A DNA stretch of 64,000 nt from Calditerrivibrio nitroreducens DSM 19672 (GTDB lineage: Bacteria > Chrysiogenota > Deferribacteres > Deferribacterales > Calditerrivibrionaceae), in contig NC_014758.1 of assembly GCF_000183405.1 (NCBI RefSeq), forward strand, positions 1,901,001-1,965,000, read 5' to 3'. Made by a program: the position numbers and the translations under genes. The notes under the pieces were generated by a model. It had not been told where the DNA came from. It did not search any database and saw only the letters and a list, made by a program, of their open reading frames with translations. Shown in pieces: positions 24,980 to 34,231 of this stretch (position 1 is its first letter; each line of letters starts with the position of its first letter).

Positions 24980-25642
24980 ATGTTTGACTTACATACACAT
25001 ACCACGTTTAGCGATGGTGTTCTTATACCAGCGGAATCCTGTAGAAGGGCAAAAGTAGCAGGCTATCAGGGGATAGCCATCACAGACCACGCTGATGAAT
25101 CAAATTTTCTCTTTCTTCTTGAAAAACAGCTTAAATTTAAAGAGGATTTCAACAAATCATCAAAAGACTTCAAGGTAATTGTTGGTCTTGAATTTACTCA
25201 TGTGCTTCCAGATCATATCGGGAGAATGACAGAAATAGCCAGAAAAAATGGAGCTGATATTATTTTAGTACATGGGGAAACGATTGTGGAGCCTGTTGAT
25301 TTTGGTACGAACAGATCAGCCATAGAAGCAAAAGTAGACATTCTGGCTCACCCTGGATTAATTGCCGACGAAGATGCTGCATTAGCAGCAAAGTATGGTG
25401 TCCACCTTGAAATAACCACCAGAAAAGGTCATTCCCTCACAAATGCATATGTGGCTATGATGGCAAAAAAATATGGCTGTAAGCTAGTAATAGACAACGA
25501 TTTTCATGCTCCAGGTGACTATGTATCCCGTGAAATGGCAGAAAAGATACTAAAAGGATCAGGTTTAAATGAAGAAGAGATTAATGAGGTCTTTTTAAAC
25601 AATAGAAAACTGTTTTTTGAAAAAGGAGGTTTTGGTGAGTAA
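24980..25642 (+). CDS. PHP-domain phosphoesterase (histidinol-phosphatase-like)
   Basis: 220 aa PHP-fold metallohydrolase. Metal ligands are spread along the chain: FDLHTHTTFSDG at the N-terminus, ITDHADESN (about 35), GLEFTHV, LVHGET (about 93), ILAHPG (about 115) and IDNDFHAP (about 172). This set corresponds to the histidinol-phosphate-phosphatase-domain proteins; a true HisK would be longer, so substrate is uncertain. The following gene starts within its last codons, so the two are coupled. Ribosome site GCGAGG is 7 bp before the ATG. Confidence 0.8.
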   Translation: MFDLHTHTTFSDGVLIPAESCRRAKVAGYQGIAITDHADESNFLFLLEKQLKFKEDFNKSSKDFKVIVGLEFTHVLPDHIGRMTEIARKNGADIILVHGETIVEPVDFGTNRSAIEAKVDILAHPGLIADEDAALAAKYGVHLEITTRKGHSLTNAYVAMMAKKYGCKLVIDNDFHAPGDYVSREMAEKILKGSGLNEEEINEVFLNNRKLFFEKGGFGE

Positions 25643-26183
25643 AAATAATGTTCATTTTGAAGAGGTGGCAATAGATAAAGTTGAGTCGTATATCAATAGT
25701 AATTTCAAGCGCATAATAGGCTTTCTTGTGGGAATTGTAATTATTGGACTTGCGGCATATGGATTAAAACAGTACTACAATTCACAAAAAAATGCTGAGA
25801 TTAATAAAATAGGTGAATTTGAAGCAAAATTCAACTCCCAGGAATTCTCTCCTGAAATATTAGATCAATACGTCAAAACGTGTGAATCTATAAGCAGCCT
25901 TAAAGATTTTTGTTATTTCAGAGCAGGTGCAATTTTAGCCACCATCGGTGATAACAAAGGGAAAGAATATCTGAAAAAAGTGGGCGGTAATTATAAAGAG
26001 TTTGCGGATAGTCTACTGTTTGATTTAGGGGAAAAGGTGGATATAAATCAATATAAAGACAGTGGAAAACTTGCCACAATATGGAAATACCGCGCAGCTC
26101 TTCAGGATAAAAAACTTCTTTCATCTCTGGATAATGCGACTTTAAACACAAGATTGATATCAAATACAAGATACTGGGAGTAA
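25635..26183 (+). CDS. Membrane-anchored TPR-like protein (YfgM-like)
   Basis: 182 aa from the GTG at 25635, chosen because AAAGGAGG lies 5 bp before it; the ATG at 25617 would place that ribosome site within the coding region. One membrane span follows a short cytoplasmic segment (IIGFLVGIVIIGLAAYGL, about 27-44), then a helical periplasmic domain (about 50-182) with TPR-like character, resembling the YfgM/TPR_21 ancillary proteins of the secretion chaperone network. Overlaps the PHP gene and lies 3 bp from iorA. The family call is moderate. Confidence 0.65.
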   Translation: MSKNNVHFEEVAIDKVESYINSNFKRIIGFLVGIVIIGLAAYGLKQYYNSQKNAEINKIGEFEAKFNSQEFSPEILDQYVKTCESISSLKDFCYFRAGAILATIGDNKGKEYLKKVGGNYKEFADSLLFDLGEKVDINQYKDSGKLATIWKYRAALQDKKLLSSLDNATLNTRLISNTRYWE

Positions 26184-26186
26184 ACA

Positions 26187-27920
26187 ATGAAACAGATTCT
26201 AAGCGGAAATGAAGCATTTGCGAGAGGGGCTTACGAAGCCGGGGTAAAAGTGATAAGCTCTTACCCAGGTACACCTAGCTCAGAGATAACAGACAATGCA
26301 AAAAGATATAGTGAAATATACTGCGAATGGGCATCCAATGAAAAAGTCGCCCTTGAAGTTGTGATCGGTGCATCTCAGTCGGGTGTTAGAGGGATGACAT
26401 GCATGAAACATGTTGGATTAAACGTAGCCGCCGATCCCCTTATGACACTAAGCTACACAGGTGTAAACGGAGGTATCGTAGTTCTTGTGGCGGATGACCC
26501 CAACATGTTTAGCTCCCAGAATGAGCAGGATAGCAGGCACTATGCAAGGTTTGCCAAAGTACCTATGCTGGAACCCTCCGACAGCCAGGAGGCAAAAGAC
26601 TTCATCCGCATAGCAATGGAAATCTCAGAGCAATTTTGTACACCTGTAATAGTAAGATCATCCACAAGACTCTCCCACGGTGCAGGTGTCGTTACACTTG
26701 GGGATAGAAAGGAAATCCCTTCAAAAGGGCTTGAAGTAGATATCCCAAAATGGGTAATGGTTCCGGCAAATGGTAGAGAAAGACACAAAATCGTTGAAAA
26801 AAGGTTAATGGATTTAGCAAATTACAACAACACTTCAGATCTTTGTAGAGAAGAATTTAACTCTAATAAAATAGGTGTCATCTGCTCCGGGATTGTGTAT
26901 CAATATGTAAAAGAGGCTATACCTGATGCTTCGGTTTTAAAACTTGGTATGGTTTGGCCATTACCAATTGAAAGGATTAAACAATTTTCCCAGAAGGTAA
27001 AAAAGCTATACGTTGTTGAAGAACTCGATAATTTTATCGAAACAGAGCTTAGGGCATCGGGTATTAAAATACAAAAATTGAATAGAACTCCTATAGGTGA
27101 GCTATCCGCAGATGAGGTAAGAAAGCTTTTCAATAAGAAATTACCCAAAACTGTCCGTGTTGAAAATCTCCCCGGCAGACCTCCATCAATGTGCGCAGGT
27201 TGCTCTCATAGAGGGATCTTTTATGCTTTGAACAAGTTGAAGCTCTACGTTTCAGGTGATATCGGATGTTATACGCTTGGTCTCTTACCTCCATTGTCCG
27301 CAATACATTCCACCGTCTGCATGGGTGCCAGCGTTTCGATGGCCCATGGTATAGATAAAGGTTCCAATGGAGAATTTGCAAAAAAATCTGTGGCGGTGAT
27401 AGGTGATTCCACATTCTTACATACCGGAATAAATGGATTAATAAACTCTTACTACAATAATAGTAAAAGCACGATCATCATCCTTGACAACTCCACCACA
27501 GGGATGACGGGACATCAACCCAATCCAGCAACAGGTTTTAGCATAAGATTTGAGCCTGCTCCAAAAGTCGATTTGGTGGAGCTATGCAAGGGTATAGGGA
27601 TTAAAAGGGTGAAAAGATTGGATCCTTTCGATGTGGAAGAATGCCTCAAAGTGATAAAAGAAGAGGTAGAGGCTGATGAATTAAGTGTAATTATTACCAA
27701 TAGACCATGTATATTTGCAGATAGATCAGTGATAGATTCACCATTTTATATTGATCCAGATAAATGTACAGGCTGCAGAGCATGTACCAGAATAGGCTGT
27801 CCTGCAATCTCATGGATCAAAAAAGATAGAAAGGCTTTTATAGATGAAGCGATTTGTACCGGTTGTGGTTTGTGCATAAAGGTATGTAGATTTGGTGCAA
27901 TAAATCAGAGGGGTAAATAA
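26187..27920 (+). CDS. iorA: Indolepyruvate ferredoxin oxidoreductase, alpha subunit
   Basis: 577 aa TPP-dependent enzyme oxidatively decarboxylating aryl-2-oxoacids (from Trp, Phe, Tyr) to acyl-CoA while reducing ferredoxin. N-terminal pyrimidine-binding domain: GNEAFARGAYEAGV, SSYPGTPSSEI. TPP diphosphate domain: CSGCSHR-like CAGCSHRGIFYAL (about 338), GDIGCYTLG, GDSTFLHTGINGLINSYYN. The C-terminus has two ferredoxin-type clusters, CTGCRACTRIGCP and CTGCGLCIKVC, the last followed by RFGAI instead of the usual P. Three bp from the TPR-like gene and 1-bp overlap with iorB: an operon. Confidence 0.95.
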   Translation: MKQILSGNEAFARGAYEAGVKVISSYPGTPSSEITDNAKRYSEIYCEWASNEKVALEVVIGASQSGVRGMTCMKHVGLNVAADPLMTLSYTGVNGGIVVLVADDPNMFSSQNEQDSRHYARFAKVPMLEPSDSQEAKDFIRIAMEISEQFCTPVIVRSSTRLSHGAGVVTLGDRKEIPSKGLEVDIPKWVMVPANGRERHKIVEKRLMDLANYNNTSDLCREEFNSNKIGVICSGIVYQYVKEAIPDASVLKLGMVWPLPIERIKQFSQKVKKLYVVEELDNFIETELRASGIKIQKLNRTPIGELSADEVRKLFNKKLPKTVRVENLPGRPPSMCAGCSHRGIFYALNKLKLYVSGDIGCYTLGLLPPLSAIHSTVCMGASVSMAHGIDKGSNGEFAKKSVAVIGDSTFLHTGINGLINSYYNNSKSTIIILDNSTTGMTGHQPNPATGFSIRFEPAPKVDLVELCKGIGIKRVKRLDPFDVEECLKVIKEEVEADELSVIITNRPCIFADRSVIDSPFYIDPDKCTGCRACTRIGCPAISWIKKDRKAFIDEAICTGCGLCIKVCRFGAINQRGK

Positions 27921-28501
27921 TGATGAAATTTGATATATTAGTAATTGGTGTTGGTGGTCAGGGTTCAGTACTTGCCAGCGATATTATATGCCAGGTGGCA
28001 CTACTTGAAAATTTAGATGTAAAAAAGAGTGAGATCCACGGTATGGCCCAGAGGGGTGGGAGTGTGGTAAGTCATGTTAGGATTGGTGAAAAAGTCTATT
28101 CACCAACTATTTCAGAAGGTAACGCAGATATTGTTTTATCCCTTGAGAGAATGGAGTTTTTAAGATATATGGAGTATGTTTCCAAAAAAACTATTCTAAT
28201 CAATAACAAACAAAAAATCATCCCTGCCAGTATTATAAATGATGCAGAACTTTACCCTGATAATCTCATAGATTCCCATTACACATACTTTAAAAAAGTA
28301 TACGAATTTGATGCATTTCAAATAGCAAAAGAATCCGGAAATCCGAAGGGGGTAAGTGTTGTTTGCCTTGGTTTCCTGTCAAATTTTTTACCATTTTCCG
28401 TAGAAAACTGGCAGAAGGCAGTAATGGAGAAAGTCCCACCTAAAACAGTTGATACAAACATAAAAGCCTTTTTAAACGGCAGATCTGCATTTAAGAAGTA
28501 A
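27920..28501 (+). CDS. iorB: Indolepyruvate ferredoxin oxidoreductase, beta subunit
   Basis: 193 aa POR/KOR gamma-type subunit. N-terminal GVGGQGSVLASDII nucleotide-like loop, the KSEIHGMAQRGGSVVSHVRIG stretch typical of 2-oxoacid:ferredoxin oxidoreductase gamma domains, and a C-terminal VPPKTVDTNIKAF helix. With IorA it makes the functional alpha2beta2 enzyme. The ATG overlaps the iorA stop by one base; the next gene begins one base after its stop. Confidence 0.95.
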   Translation: MMKFDILVIGVGGQGSVLASDIICQVALLENLDVKKSEIHGMAQRGGSVVSHVRIGEKVYSPTISEGNADIVLSLERMEFLRYMEYVSKKTILINNKQKIIPASIINDAELYPDNLIDSHYTYFKKVYEFDAFQIAKESGNPKGVSVVCLGFLSNFLPFSVENWQKAVMEKVPPKTVDTNIKAFLNGRSAFKK

Positions 28502-28502
28502 T

Positions 28503-29531
28503 ATGTATTATAAAAAGATCTTCGATCTTTTACCAGATTATATCTTTATACATGATAAAGATGGTAATATAAAAAAAATGAACAATACATCCCTTAAATA
28601 TTTTAAGGGATGCGAAAATATTTATACCATAATAAAAGAAGAAAGGATTATAAACAAAATATATAATCACACCGGTGATGTACCATTAAAAGCAGGTGAA
28701 ATTCCACTAATTTTACCCAACAGAGATAAGATAGTAATAAATATCACATCCAGAAATTTTGAAACCAGATTCAGCAAGCATTATAAGCTAACCATATTTA
28801 AAGATATTACTCACGTAAAAGATGTAGAAAAGCAGTTTTGTATCGCCCAGAAACAGGAAGCTATCGGGGCAATGGCTGCAGGATTTGCCCATGACTTTAA
28901 AAACATACTAAACAATATAAAGCTTTATTTAAGACTTATAAGACAGTCCGGGGATTTAGAACAGATATCGAAATATACTGATATCATAGAAGATATGATT
29001 CAGGATTCGAATAGCTTCATAAGGCATGTATTAAACGTTACGAGGGATACCACTGCAAACTACGAAGAGGTGATTATTGCCGAACTTATAAAGGAAGATT
29101 TAAATATCATTGAAAGGATATTACCCAAAAATATCAATATAGACTTTATCGACATGGCTAAAAATGCAATGGTGAGAGTAATAAAAAGTAGGTTTACTCA
29201 GGTGATTTTCAATTTAGTCTTAAACGCTGTGGAGGCAATTGGGCAAAACCCTGGAGATATATTGATATCTGTCGAACGTACAAATATAAATGAAAAACCT
29301 TTTGTAAAAGTATCTATATCGGATAATGGACCTGGTATCCCAGCAAATATAATCGATAAGATCTTTGAAATCTTTTTCACCACTAAACCTAATGGATCCG
29401 GTCTAGGGTTATCTATGGTGAAGATGGCGATAAATGACTTCGGTGGCTATATTAATGTTGAAAGCCAGGAAGGTAGCTCCACCACATTTAAAATATTCTT
29501 ACCGGAAGTGGTTTATGGTGAATCAGTATGA
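28503..29531 (+). CDS. Soluble PAS-domain sensor histidine kinase
   Basis: 342 aa without membrane spans. An N-terminal PAS-like domain (about 1-110: LPDYIFIHDKDGNIKKMNN) is followed by a HisKA-like dimerisation helix with the phospho-acceptor His in MAAGFAHDFKNILNNIKLYL (about 130) and an HATPase_c domain: N box FNLVLNAVEAIG, G1 ISDNGPGIP, G2 GSGLGLSMVK. No response regulator is adjacent. It begins one base after iorB and overlaps glnE by 17 bp, so it may sense a metabolic signal related to nitrogen; that link is inferred from position only. Possible NtrB analogue. Confidence 0.85.
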   Translation: MYYKKIFDLLPDYIFIHDKDGNIKKMNNTSLKYFKGCENIYTIIKEERIINKIYNHTGDVPLKAGEIPLILPNRDKIVINITSRNFETRFSKHYKLTIFKDITHVKDVEKQFCIAQKQEAIGAMAAGFAHDFKNILNNIKLYLRLIRQSGDLEQISKYTDIIEDMIQDSNSFIRHVLNVTRDTTANYEEVIIAELIKEDLNIIERILPKNINIDFIDMAKNAMVRVIKSRFTQVIFNLVLNAVEAIGQNPGDILISVERTNINEKPFVKVSISDNGPGIPANIIDKIFEIFFTTKPNGSGLGLSMVKMAINDFGGYINVESQEGSSTTFKIFLPEVVYGESV

Positions 29532-32370
29532 CCTCAAGTCATTATTTTCCGATGAGCAGATAGATCTACTCACACCAGTTTTAAAACATTCTATATTTCT
29601 AAAAAATAAGATCTTTACCGAACCATCCCTTGCATACTCAGCTTTCAACAAATTAAACAGTATAAGGGACAAAGTAACGATCCAGAGTGAGCTTTTAAAC
29701 CCAAGCAATATAGAAGTAAATAATCAAAATTCTGAAATATTTGAGATGCCCGAAACAAAATTTTTAGAATATCTAAGAGATTTTAAATACATAGAATATA
29801 TCATAATAGCATTAGAAGAGTTATATTTCAAAAAGGATATACTGGAAATAACTGCTCATATTTCTGCTTTTGCTTCAGCCATGCTGGAGATATCATACCG
29901 ATATGCTTATAGATTTCTTGAAGAAAAGTACGGTAAACCAAAAGATGAAGAGGACAGAGATGTACCGTTTTCCGTAATAGGGCTTGGCAAATTAGGCGGT
30001 TGGGAACTAAATTTCAGCTCAGACATAGACATAATGTATGTTTACGGGACGGAAAAGGGTAAAACAACAGGTGGAAGTAAGGGTAGACTTTCAAATCACG
30101 AATTCTTTGTCAAATTAGGGGAAAAGATCAAATATTATCTTAATGAGAGAACTGAAAAAGGGTTTGTCTACAGAGTAGATTTAAGGTTAAGACCTGATGG
30201 CGATAGGGGGCCTCTGGCACTACCAATAAGAAGCTATGAGACATATTATGAGCTTTATGGTCAGAGCTGGGAAAGGATGATGCTTCTAAAAGGTACAGTG
30301 GTGGCCGGAGATGAGGAATTCGGCGAAAGACTGCTTAAAAACCTCAGGCCATTCATTTTCAGAAGAAGTATCGATTATAAGTTGATAAATGATCTTCTGG
30401 ATGTTAAATCCAAAATTGCTGGTCATGTCAAATTAAAATCCGGAAAAAAAGATGTTAAATTGGGCTATGGTGGCATAAGGGAGATAGAATTTACCGTTCA
30501 GGCATTACAGATATTAAACTACCCCAGAAATCCCGAGGTATATAGAAAAAACACACTTGAATCGATTGCAACTCTACATAAATTCGGACTCTTAACGGAC
30601 GATGAGTCTTTAATCCTTGACCAATCATACAGATTTCTCAGGAAACTGGAGCATATGGCTCAAATCGAAATGGAGCAGCAGACCCATGCTATTCCTGAAG
30701 ATTCTGAACGATTTTTACTATATCTTGAGAGATCAGGTTTTTCAAATCCAGACGATTTTTATAAAAAATATTCTGATGTCACAAACAACGTAAATAGGAT
30801 ATTCAAAACAATTATTTCGGAAGGGAAACCCACCCTTTCCAAAATTATCTCAGATGAGGATCTGGAAAAAGAGGATCTGATAAACTTCCTGAAAAGTGAA
30901 GGCTATATAAATCCGGATATTATGGCAGATATTTTAAAAAAGATGACTTCTAAAAAAAGTGATAAACTAAAAAGTGCAGCTGATACAAAGCTTTTTTTAA
31001 ATCTTCTGGAAATAATACTTACTGAAATAAAAGAGATGGAGGATGCCCCAAAGATACTTAGCTTCTTCGAAAGATTTTTTTCAAGATCAGATATACTCTA
31101 TTTATTCTACGACATCTTTTCAAATTCACCTGCAATACTAAAAAAATTAATTACTATAATCAGATATAGTAATTACCTTCCAAACTTAATATTGCAAAAT
31201 CGAAATTTACTGGATTATATCTATGACCCAAAAATTTCAGATTATTCATCCCACGAAATTTATGAGACATTTCTTAATACCGTTTCCAACACCGATGATG
31301 AAGAATTTGAATATAACCTTACGAGGAAAAAATTTCAGGAGCTATTTTTCAATGTAGCCTACTCCTATTTGAATAATGAAGTAAACATAATCAGATGTGG
31401 AAAAAATCTTACCGAACTTGCACATGGTGCAATTTTATTTGCATTTAATAGGGAATATGAAAAGGTTGTCAAGCGATATGGAAAACCCCTCAAAAAAGAT
31501 AAAACATTATCTGATTACCTTATTCTTGGTATGGGAAAACTCGGCAGCAGAGAGATGAGCTTTGGTTCTGATCTTGACATAATTGTACTTTACGAAGAAG
31601 AGGGGTTTACCGAATCTGGTAAGACAAATCAGGAGTTTTTTTCAAGACTTGTTCAGAAAGTGATATCCTACCTTGCCACCCCAACAGTGTATGGCTATCT
31701 TTATGAAATAGATATGAGATTAAGACCCAGCGGTTCAAAAGGAGCACTGGTCACCACCTTTCGTTCATTTAAGGACTATCAACTAAACAAAGCGATGTTG
31801 TGGGAAAAACAGGCACTACTCAGGGCTGACGTGATAAACAGAAATAGTAGCTTAAAGCAAGATTTTGATAATTTACTAATAGATTTAATTTTTTCAAAAT
31901 CTATAGATAAAGAAGCAATAAAAGAGATATATGAAATGAGAATGAGGATAGAGAAGGAGAAAGGGGAACCTTATGAAATATATGATATAAAAGCAGGATA
32001 TGGCGGAATAATAGATATAGAATTCACTGTCCAGATGATACAGTTAATTCATGCCAAGGAGTACAATGAATTACGATTAAAAAATACCCATGACCTTCTT
32101 CATAACATCAGAGAATTGGATATCATTAAAGGGAGGGACTTTTATGCCTTCCACAATAACTACGTTTTTTTTAGAAATATCGAGAATTTTATACGAATTT
32201 TAAACAATAAATCCACATCAAAGATACCGAAACATGAAGATCAATTAAAAAAGTTGATAGATTTCTTAAAGATTAAAAGTACAGACAAATTTTTTTCTCA
32301 CTTAGATGATGCAAGAAAAACTGTAAGGAATAGCTTCAACAGGATTTTTGATAGTTATACAAAGCTATGA
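29515..32370 (+). CDS. glnE: Bifunctional glutamine synthetase adenylyltransferase/adenylyl-removing enzyme
   Basis: 951 aa from the ATG at 29515; an upstream ATG at 29434 would add 27 residues lying wholly inside the kinase gene and of poor quality. Two nucleotidyltransferase domains are each followed by a GlnD-type helical domain: the first with GLGKLGGWELNFSSDIDIMYVY (about 165-190, deadenylylation half) and YRVDLRLRPDGDRGPL; the second with GMGKLGSREMSFGSDLDIIVLY (about 670-695, adenylylation half) and YEIDMRLRPSGSKGAL. It switches glutamine synthetase activity according to PII state. The stop overlaps the following ATG (ATGA). Confidence 0.94.
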   Translation: MVNQYDLKSLFSDEQIDLLTPVLKHSIFLKNKIFTEPSLAYSAFNKLNSIRDKVTIQSELLNPSNIEVNNQNSEIFEMPETKFLEYLRDFKYIEYIIIALEELYFKKDILEITAHISAFASAMLEISYRYAYRFLEEKYGKPKDEEDRDVPFSVIGLGKLGGWELNFSSDIDIMYVYGTEKGKTTGGSKGRLSNHEFFVKLGEKIKYYLNERTEKGFVYRVDLRLRPDGDRGPLALPIRSYETYYELYGQSWERMMLLKGTVVAGDEEFGERLLKNLRPFIFRRSIDYKLINDLLDVKSKIAGHVKLKSGKKDVKLGYGGIREIEFTVQALQILNYPRNPEVYRKNTLESIATLHKFGLLTDDESLILDQSYRFLRKLEHMAQIEMEQQTHAIPEDSERFLLYLERSGFSNPDDFYKKYSDVTNNVNRIFKTIISEGKPTLSKIISDEDLEKEDLINFLKSEGYINPDIMADILKKMTSKKSDKLKSAADTKLFLNLLEIILTEIKEMEDAPKILSFFERFFSRSDILYLFYDIFSNSPAILKKLITIIRYSNYLPNLILQNRNLLDYIYDPKISDYSSHEIYETFLNTVSNTDDEEFEYNLTRKKFQELFFNVAYSYLNNEVNIIRCGKNLTELAHGAILFAFNREYEKVVKRYGKPLKKDKTLSDYLILGMGKLGSREMSFGSDLDIIVLYEEEGFTESGKTNQEFFSRLVQKVISYLATPTVYGYLYEIDMRLRPSGSKGALVTTFRSFKDYQLNKAMLWEKQALLRADVINRNSSLKQDFDNLLIDLIFSKSIDKEAIKEIYEMRMRIEKEKGEPYEIYDIKAGYGGIIDIEFTVQMIQLIHAKEYNELRLKNTHDLLHNIRELDIIKGRDFYAFHNNYVFFRNIENFIRILNNKSTSKIPKHEDQLKKLIDFLKIKSTDKFFSHLDDARKTVRNSFNRIFDSYTKL

Positions 32371-32924
32371 AGATATTGTTCATTCTCGATTATACAACTT
32401 ATAGAGAAAATATATTTGATGTGGCAAAGGTTGCTTCAATATATGCAGATGCAATATGGTTTAGAATAAAAAATATTGATGCTGTGGATATTCTTTATCT
32501 GTCAAAAAGACTGCGCAACGAGTTACCATCATCACATCTGATTTTATCCGAACGACCAGATATAGCCCAAATAGCAAGTTTCAACGGGGTACAGATAGGT
32601 TCAAAATCTATCCCCACCTATGCTGTAAAAAAAGCTTTTCCTGATTTAGAGTTAGGTTATTCCGCTCATTCTATAAATGAGATAGAAGAGGTTGAGGCCG
32701 ATTATTACACGTTGAGCCCAATTTTCTATACTAAAAAAGATTATGACGTATATCCATTAGGTCCAGTTGATGTATCCTTGGTGGGAAAGAGGATATTTGC
32801 CCTTGGGGGTATAAACATAAATAACGTGGCTAAACTTTTGAATCAAGGTTATTACGGAATTGCCGGGATATCGTTTTTCAACGATTTACAAGAACTATCA
32901 AGAAAGCTTAAAAATAGCCGATAA
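32367..32924 (+). CDS. ThiE/TenI-like TIM-barrel protein
   Basis: 185 aa resembling thiamine phosphate synthase or TenI. Recognisable pieces are SHLILSERPDIAQIASFNGVQIGSKSI, the GYSAHSINEI strand-turn, and DYYTLSPIFYTKKDY...YPLGPVD followed by FALGGININNVAKLLNQGYYGIAGISFF, which matches the ThiE phosphate-binding end. Several substrate residues of true ThiE (the QLR start and GxGxH loop) are changed, so TenI (aromatizing tautomerase) or an inactive relative is as likely. Last gene of the iorA-glnE run; a terminator hairpin follows. Confidence 0.7.
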   Translation: MKILFILDYTTYRENIFDVAKVASIYADAIWFRIKNIDAVDILYLSKRLRNELPSSHLILSERPDIAQIASFNGVQIGSKSIPTYAVKKAFPDLELGYSAHSINEIEEVEADYYTLSPIFYTKKDYDVYPLGPVDVSLVGKRIFALGGININNVAKLLNQGYYGIAGISFFNDLQELSRKLKNSR

Positions 32925-32953
32925 AAAAGGCTGGAACTTTTTAAGCCCCAGCC
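32923..32953 (-). terminator. Rho-independent terminator of the lipoprotein gene
   Basis: Read on the minus strand, an 11-bp stem GGCTGGGGCTT/AAGTTCCAGCC (two G-U pairs) with an AAA loop is followed by TTTTTT. It lies 10 bp beyond the lipoprotein stop; the opposite strand has an A-run at this end and so gives no U-tail for the ThiE-like gene. Confidence 0.8.
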
Positions 32954-32962
32954 AGATGTACT

Positions 32963-33505
32963 CTATTTAGTTATACCACCTTCCAGCTTAAATTCATAAT
33001 CTGGATCTTCAATCTTATGAATTTCAAAATTTTTAAACAACCAACCCTCATACCTATTCTCCCCTTTAGCAATCTTAACCTTTACAGCAGGGTTTTTCTC
33101 TTCAACAGAAAGAGAAGTAATGTTTTCAGTCCCCATATTGAAGTCTGGTAGATACGCTTCCACATATATAACTACAGGAGTATTTGGAACTTTTGTTTCC
33201 TGACCGATAGTTGCATTGACAGAGATAGTTTTATTGTCCTTTATAGATATTATGTTAATTTTGACTGCTTTATATTTTTTTGCCACTTCATCCGGAACAA
33301 CTATCGGTTTAGGTTGCTTAGGCTGCATAGAACCTTCCCCATGAGGATTTACAATCTCATTATCAGCTGGGGCAGCTTTTTGAATAGGCACAGTCTCAGC
33401 TTTATTCGTGGATGTTGAAGCATCTTCTTTGACTGTATTTTGTGAACATCCAAAAATTAACAGGCCAAGTGCAAAAAAGGAAATTAAGGTAATTAATCTT
33501 TTCAT
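32963..33505 (-). CDS. Hypothetical lipoprotein
   Basis: 180 aa. Signal peptide with lipobox (MKRLITLISFFALGLLIFGC; Cys20 would be lipidated), then a Thr/Ser/Glu linker (about 21-50) and a beta-rich domain (about 70-180: IVVPDEVAKKYKAVKINIISI, KTISVNATIGQETKVPNTPVVIYVEAYLPDFNM) with a closing acidic YEFKLEGG. The shape recalls DUF2155 proteins (which have a conserved CC-free beta sandwich), but this is not certain. Monocistronic with its own terminator; located next to tRNA-Ser. Confidence 0.75.
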   Translation of the reverse strand: MKRLITLISFFALGLLIFGCSQNTVKEDASTSTNKAETVPIQKAAPADNEIVNPHGEGSMQPKQPKPIVVPDEVAKKYKAVKINIISIKDNKTISVNATIGQETKVPNTPVVIYVEAYLPDFNMGTENITSLSVEEKNPAVKVKIAKGENRYEGWLFKNFEIHKIEDPDYEFKLEGGITK

Positions 33506-33532
33506 ATATACTCCTAAATATATTTAATGAAA

Positions 33533-33624
33533 CGGAGAGAAAGGGATTTGAACCCTTGGTACCCCTTTTGGGGGTACACTCGATTAGCAATCGAGCGCCT
33601 TCGACCCGACTCGGCCATCTCTCC
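33533..33624 (-). tRNA. tRNA-Ser (anticodon GCT)
   Basis: The minus strand folds as a class II tRNA: acceptor GGAGAGA/TCTCTCC, D arm GGCCGAGTCGGGTC, anticodon arm CTCGATT-GCT-AATCGAG, a long GTGTACCCCC-AAAA-GGGGTAC variable arm typical of serine tRNAs, and T arm AGGGTTCAAATCCCT. The discriminator is G; CCA is not encoded (TTT follows). Decodes AGC/AGU. Confidence 0.97.
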
Positions 33625-33682
33625 AATTGGAAAGTTTTTATACAGTAATAAAAATTCTATGTCAAGAATTTTCAAAAAGAAA

Positions 33683-33713
33683 TAAAAAAGGCGGGATTAA
33701 CCCCGCCTTTTAT
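33683..33713 (-). terminator. Terminator after the Gly/Met-rich exported protein gene
   Basis: AAAAGGCGGG and CCCGCCTTTT form a strong stem (GC core GGCGGG/CCCGCC, loop ATTAAC) with A- and U-tracts on both sides, so it can terminate in both directions. On the minus strand it follows the stop at 33725 by about 12 bp. Confidence 0.85.
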
Positions 33714-33724
33714 CTTAAGATATT

Positions 33725-34114
33725 CTACTGTGTAATTGGTATAGGCCCTCTTACATAACCAAATGGGTTAACATGTACCTGAAATTTGTTCTTACCATCA
33801 CTTACTGTGAAGAAATAAGCTGTTCCCCTTGGAACCTGCACTTTCTGCTTATTTTCAATTTTAAACCCTTTCATATTCTGAGACATAAAATTTTCAACTG
33901 CCTTTGTGGCATCAGCTTCTGTCACAGCCTGAGTAGCATATGCACCAGGTCCAAACCCTTTACCAGCCATCATACCAGGGCCCATCCCCTGTCCCATTTG
34001 ACATGGCCTTTGAAACCCACTACCTTTTCCAGGGCCGTATCCATAAGGGCCATAGGCAAATACTGATCCTGCTAAAATTGCTAATATTGCTGTTCCTGCT
34101 AAAAGTTTTCTCAT
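33725..34114 (-). CDS. Gly/Met-rich exported protein with PepSY-like C-terminal domain
   Basis: 129 aa with a signal peptide (MRKLLAGTAILAILAGSVFA). The mature N-terminus is a low-complexity Gly/Tyr/Met-rich tract (GPYGYGPGKGSGF, QMGQGMGPGMMAGKGFGPG) with one Cys; Met-rich runs of this type often bind Cu(I) or Ag(I). Residues about 62-129 form an alpha-beta domain (AVTEADATKAVENFMSQNMKG, KVQVPRGTAYFFTVSDGKNKFQVHVNPFGYV) resembling PepSY-like folds. Function unknown; similar small proteins occur near respiratory gene sets. A palindrome at 34232-34248 lies about 120 bp upstream. Confidence 0.75.
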   Translation of the reverse strand: MRKLLAGTAILAILAGSVFAYGPYGYGPGKGSGFQRPCQMGQGMGPGMMAGKGFGPGAYATQAVTEADATKAVENFMSQNMKGFKIENKQKVQVPRGTAYFFTVSDGKNKFQVHVNPFGYVRGPIPITQ

Positions 34115-34231
34115 AAAAACCTCCTTATGCTTTATTGTGCTGACTATTTTGTTGCAATAGATATGCCACTATTTTTATAAAGTATAATTGATTGATAAAT
34201 CTATGATTTATGTTGAGAGCTTATGAAAAAA

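Noticed and set aside
29434-29514. 27-residue extension of GlnE
   Set aside because: Overlaps the histidine kinase ATPase domain in another frame; family alignment begins near MVNQYDL and an ATG exists there.
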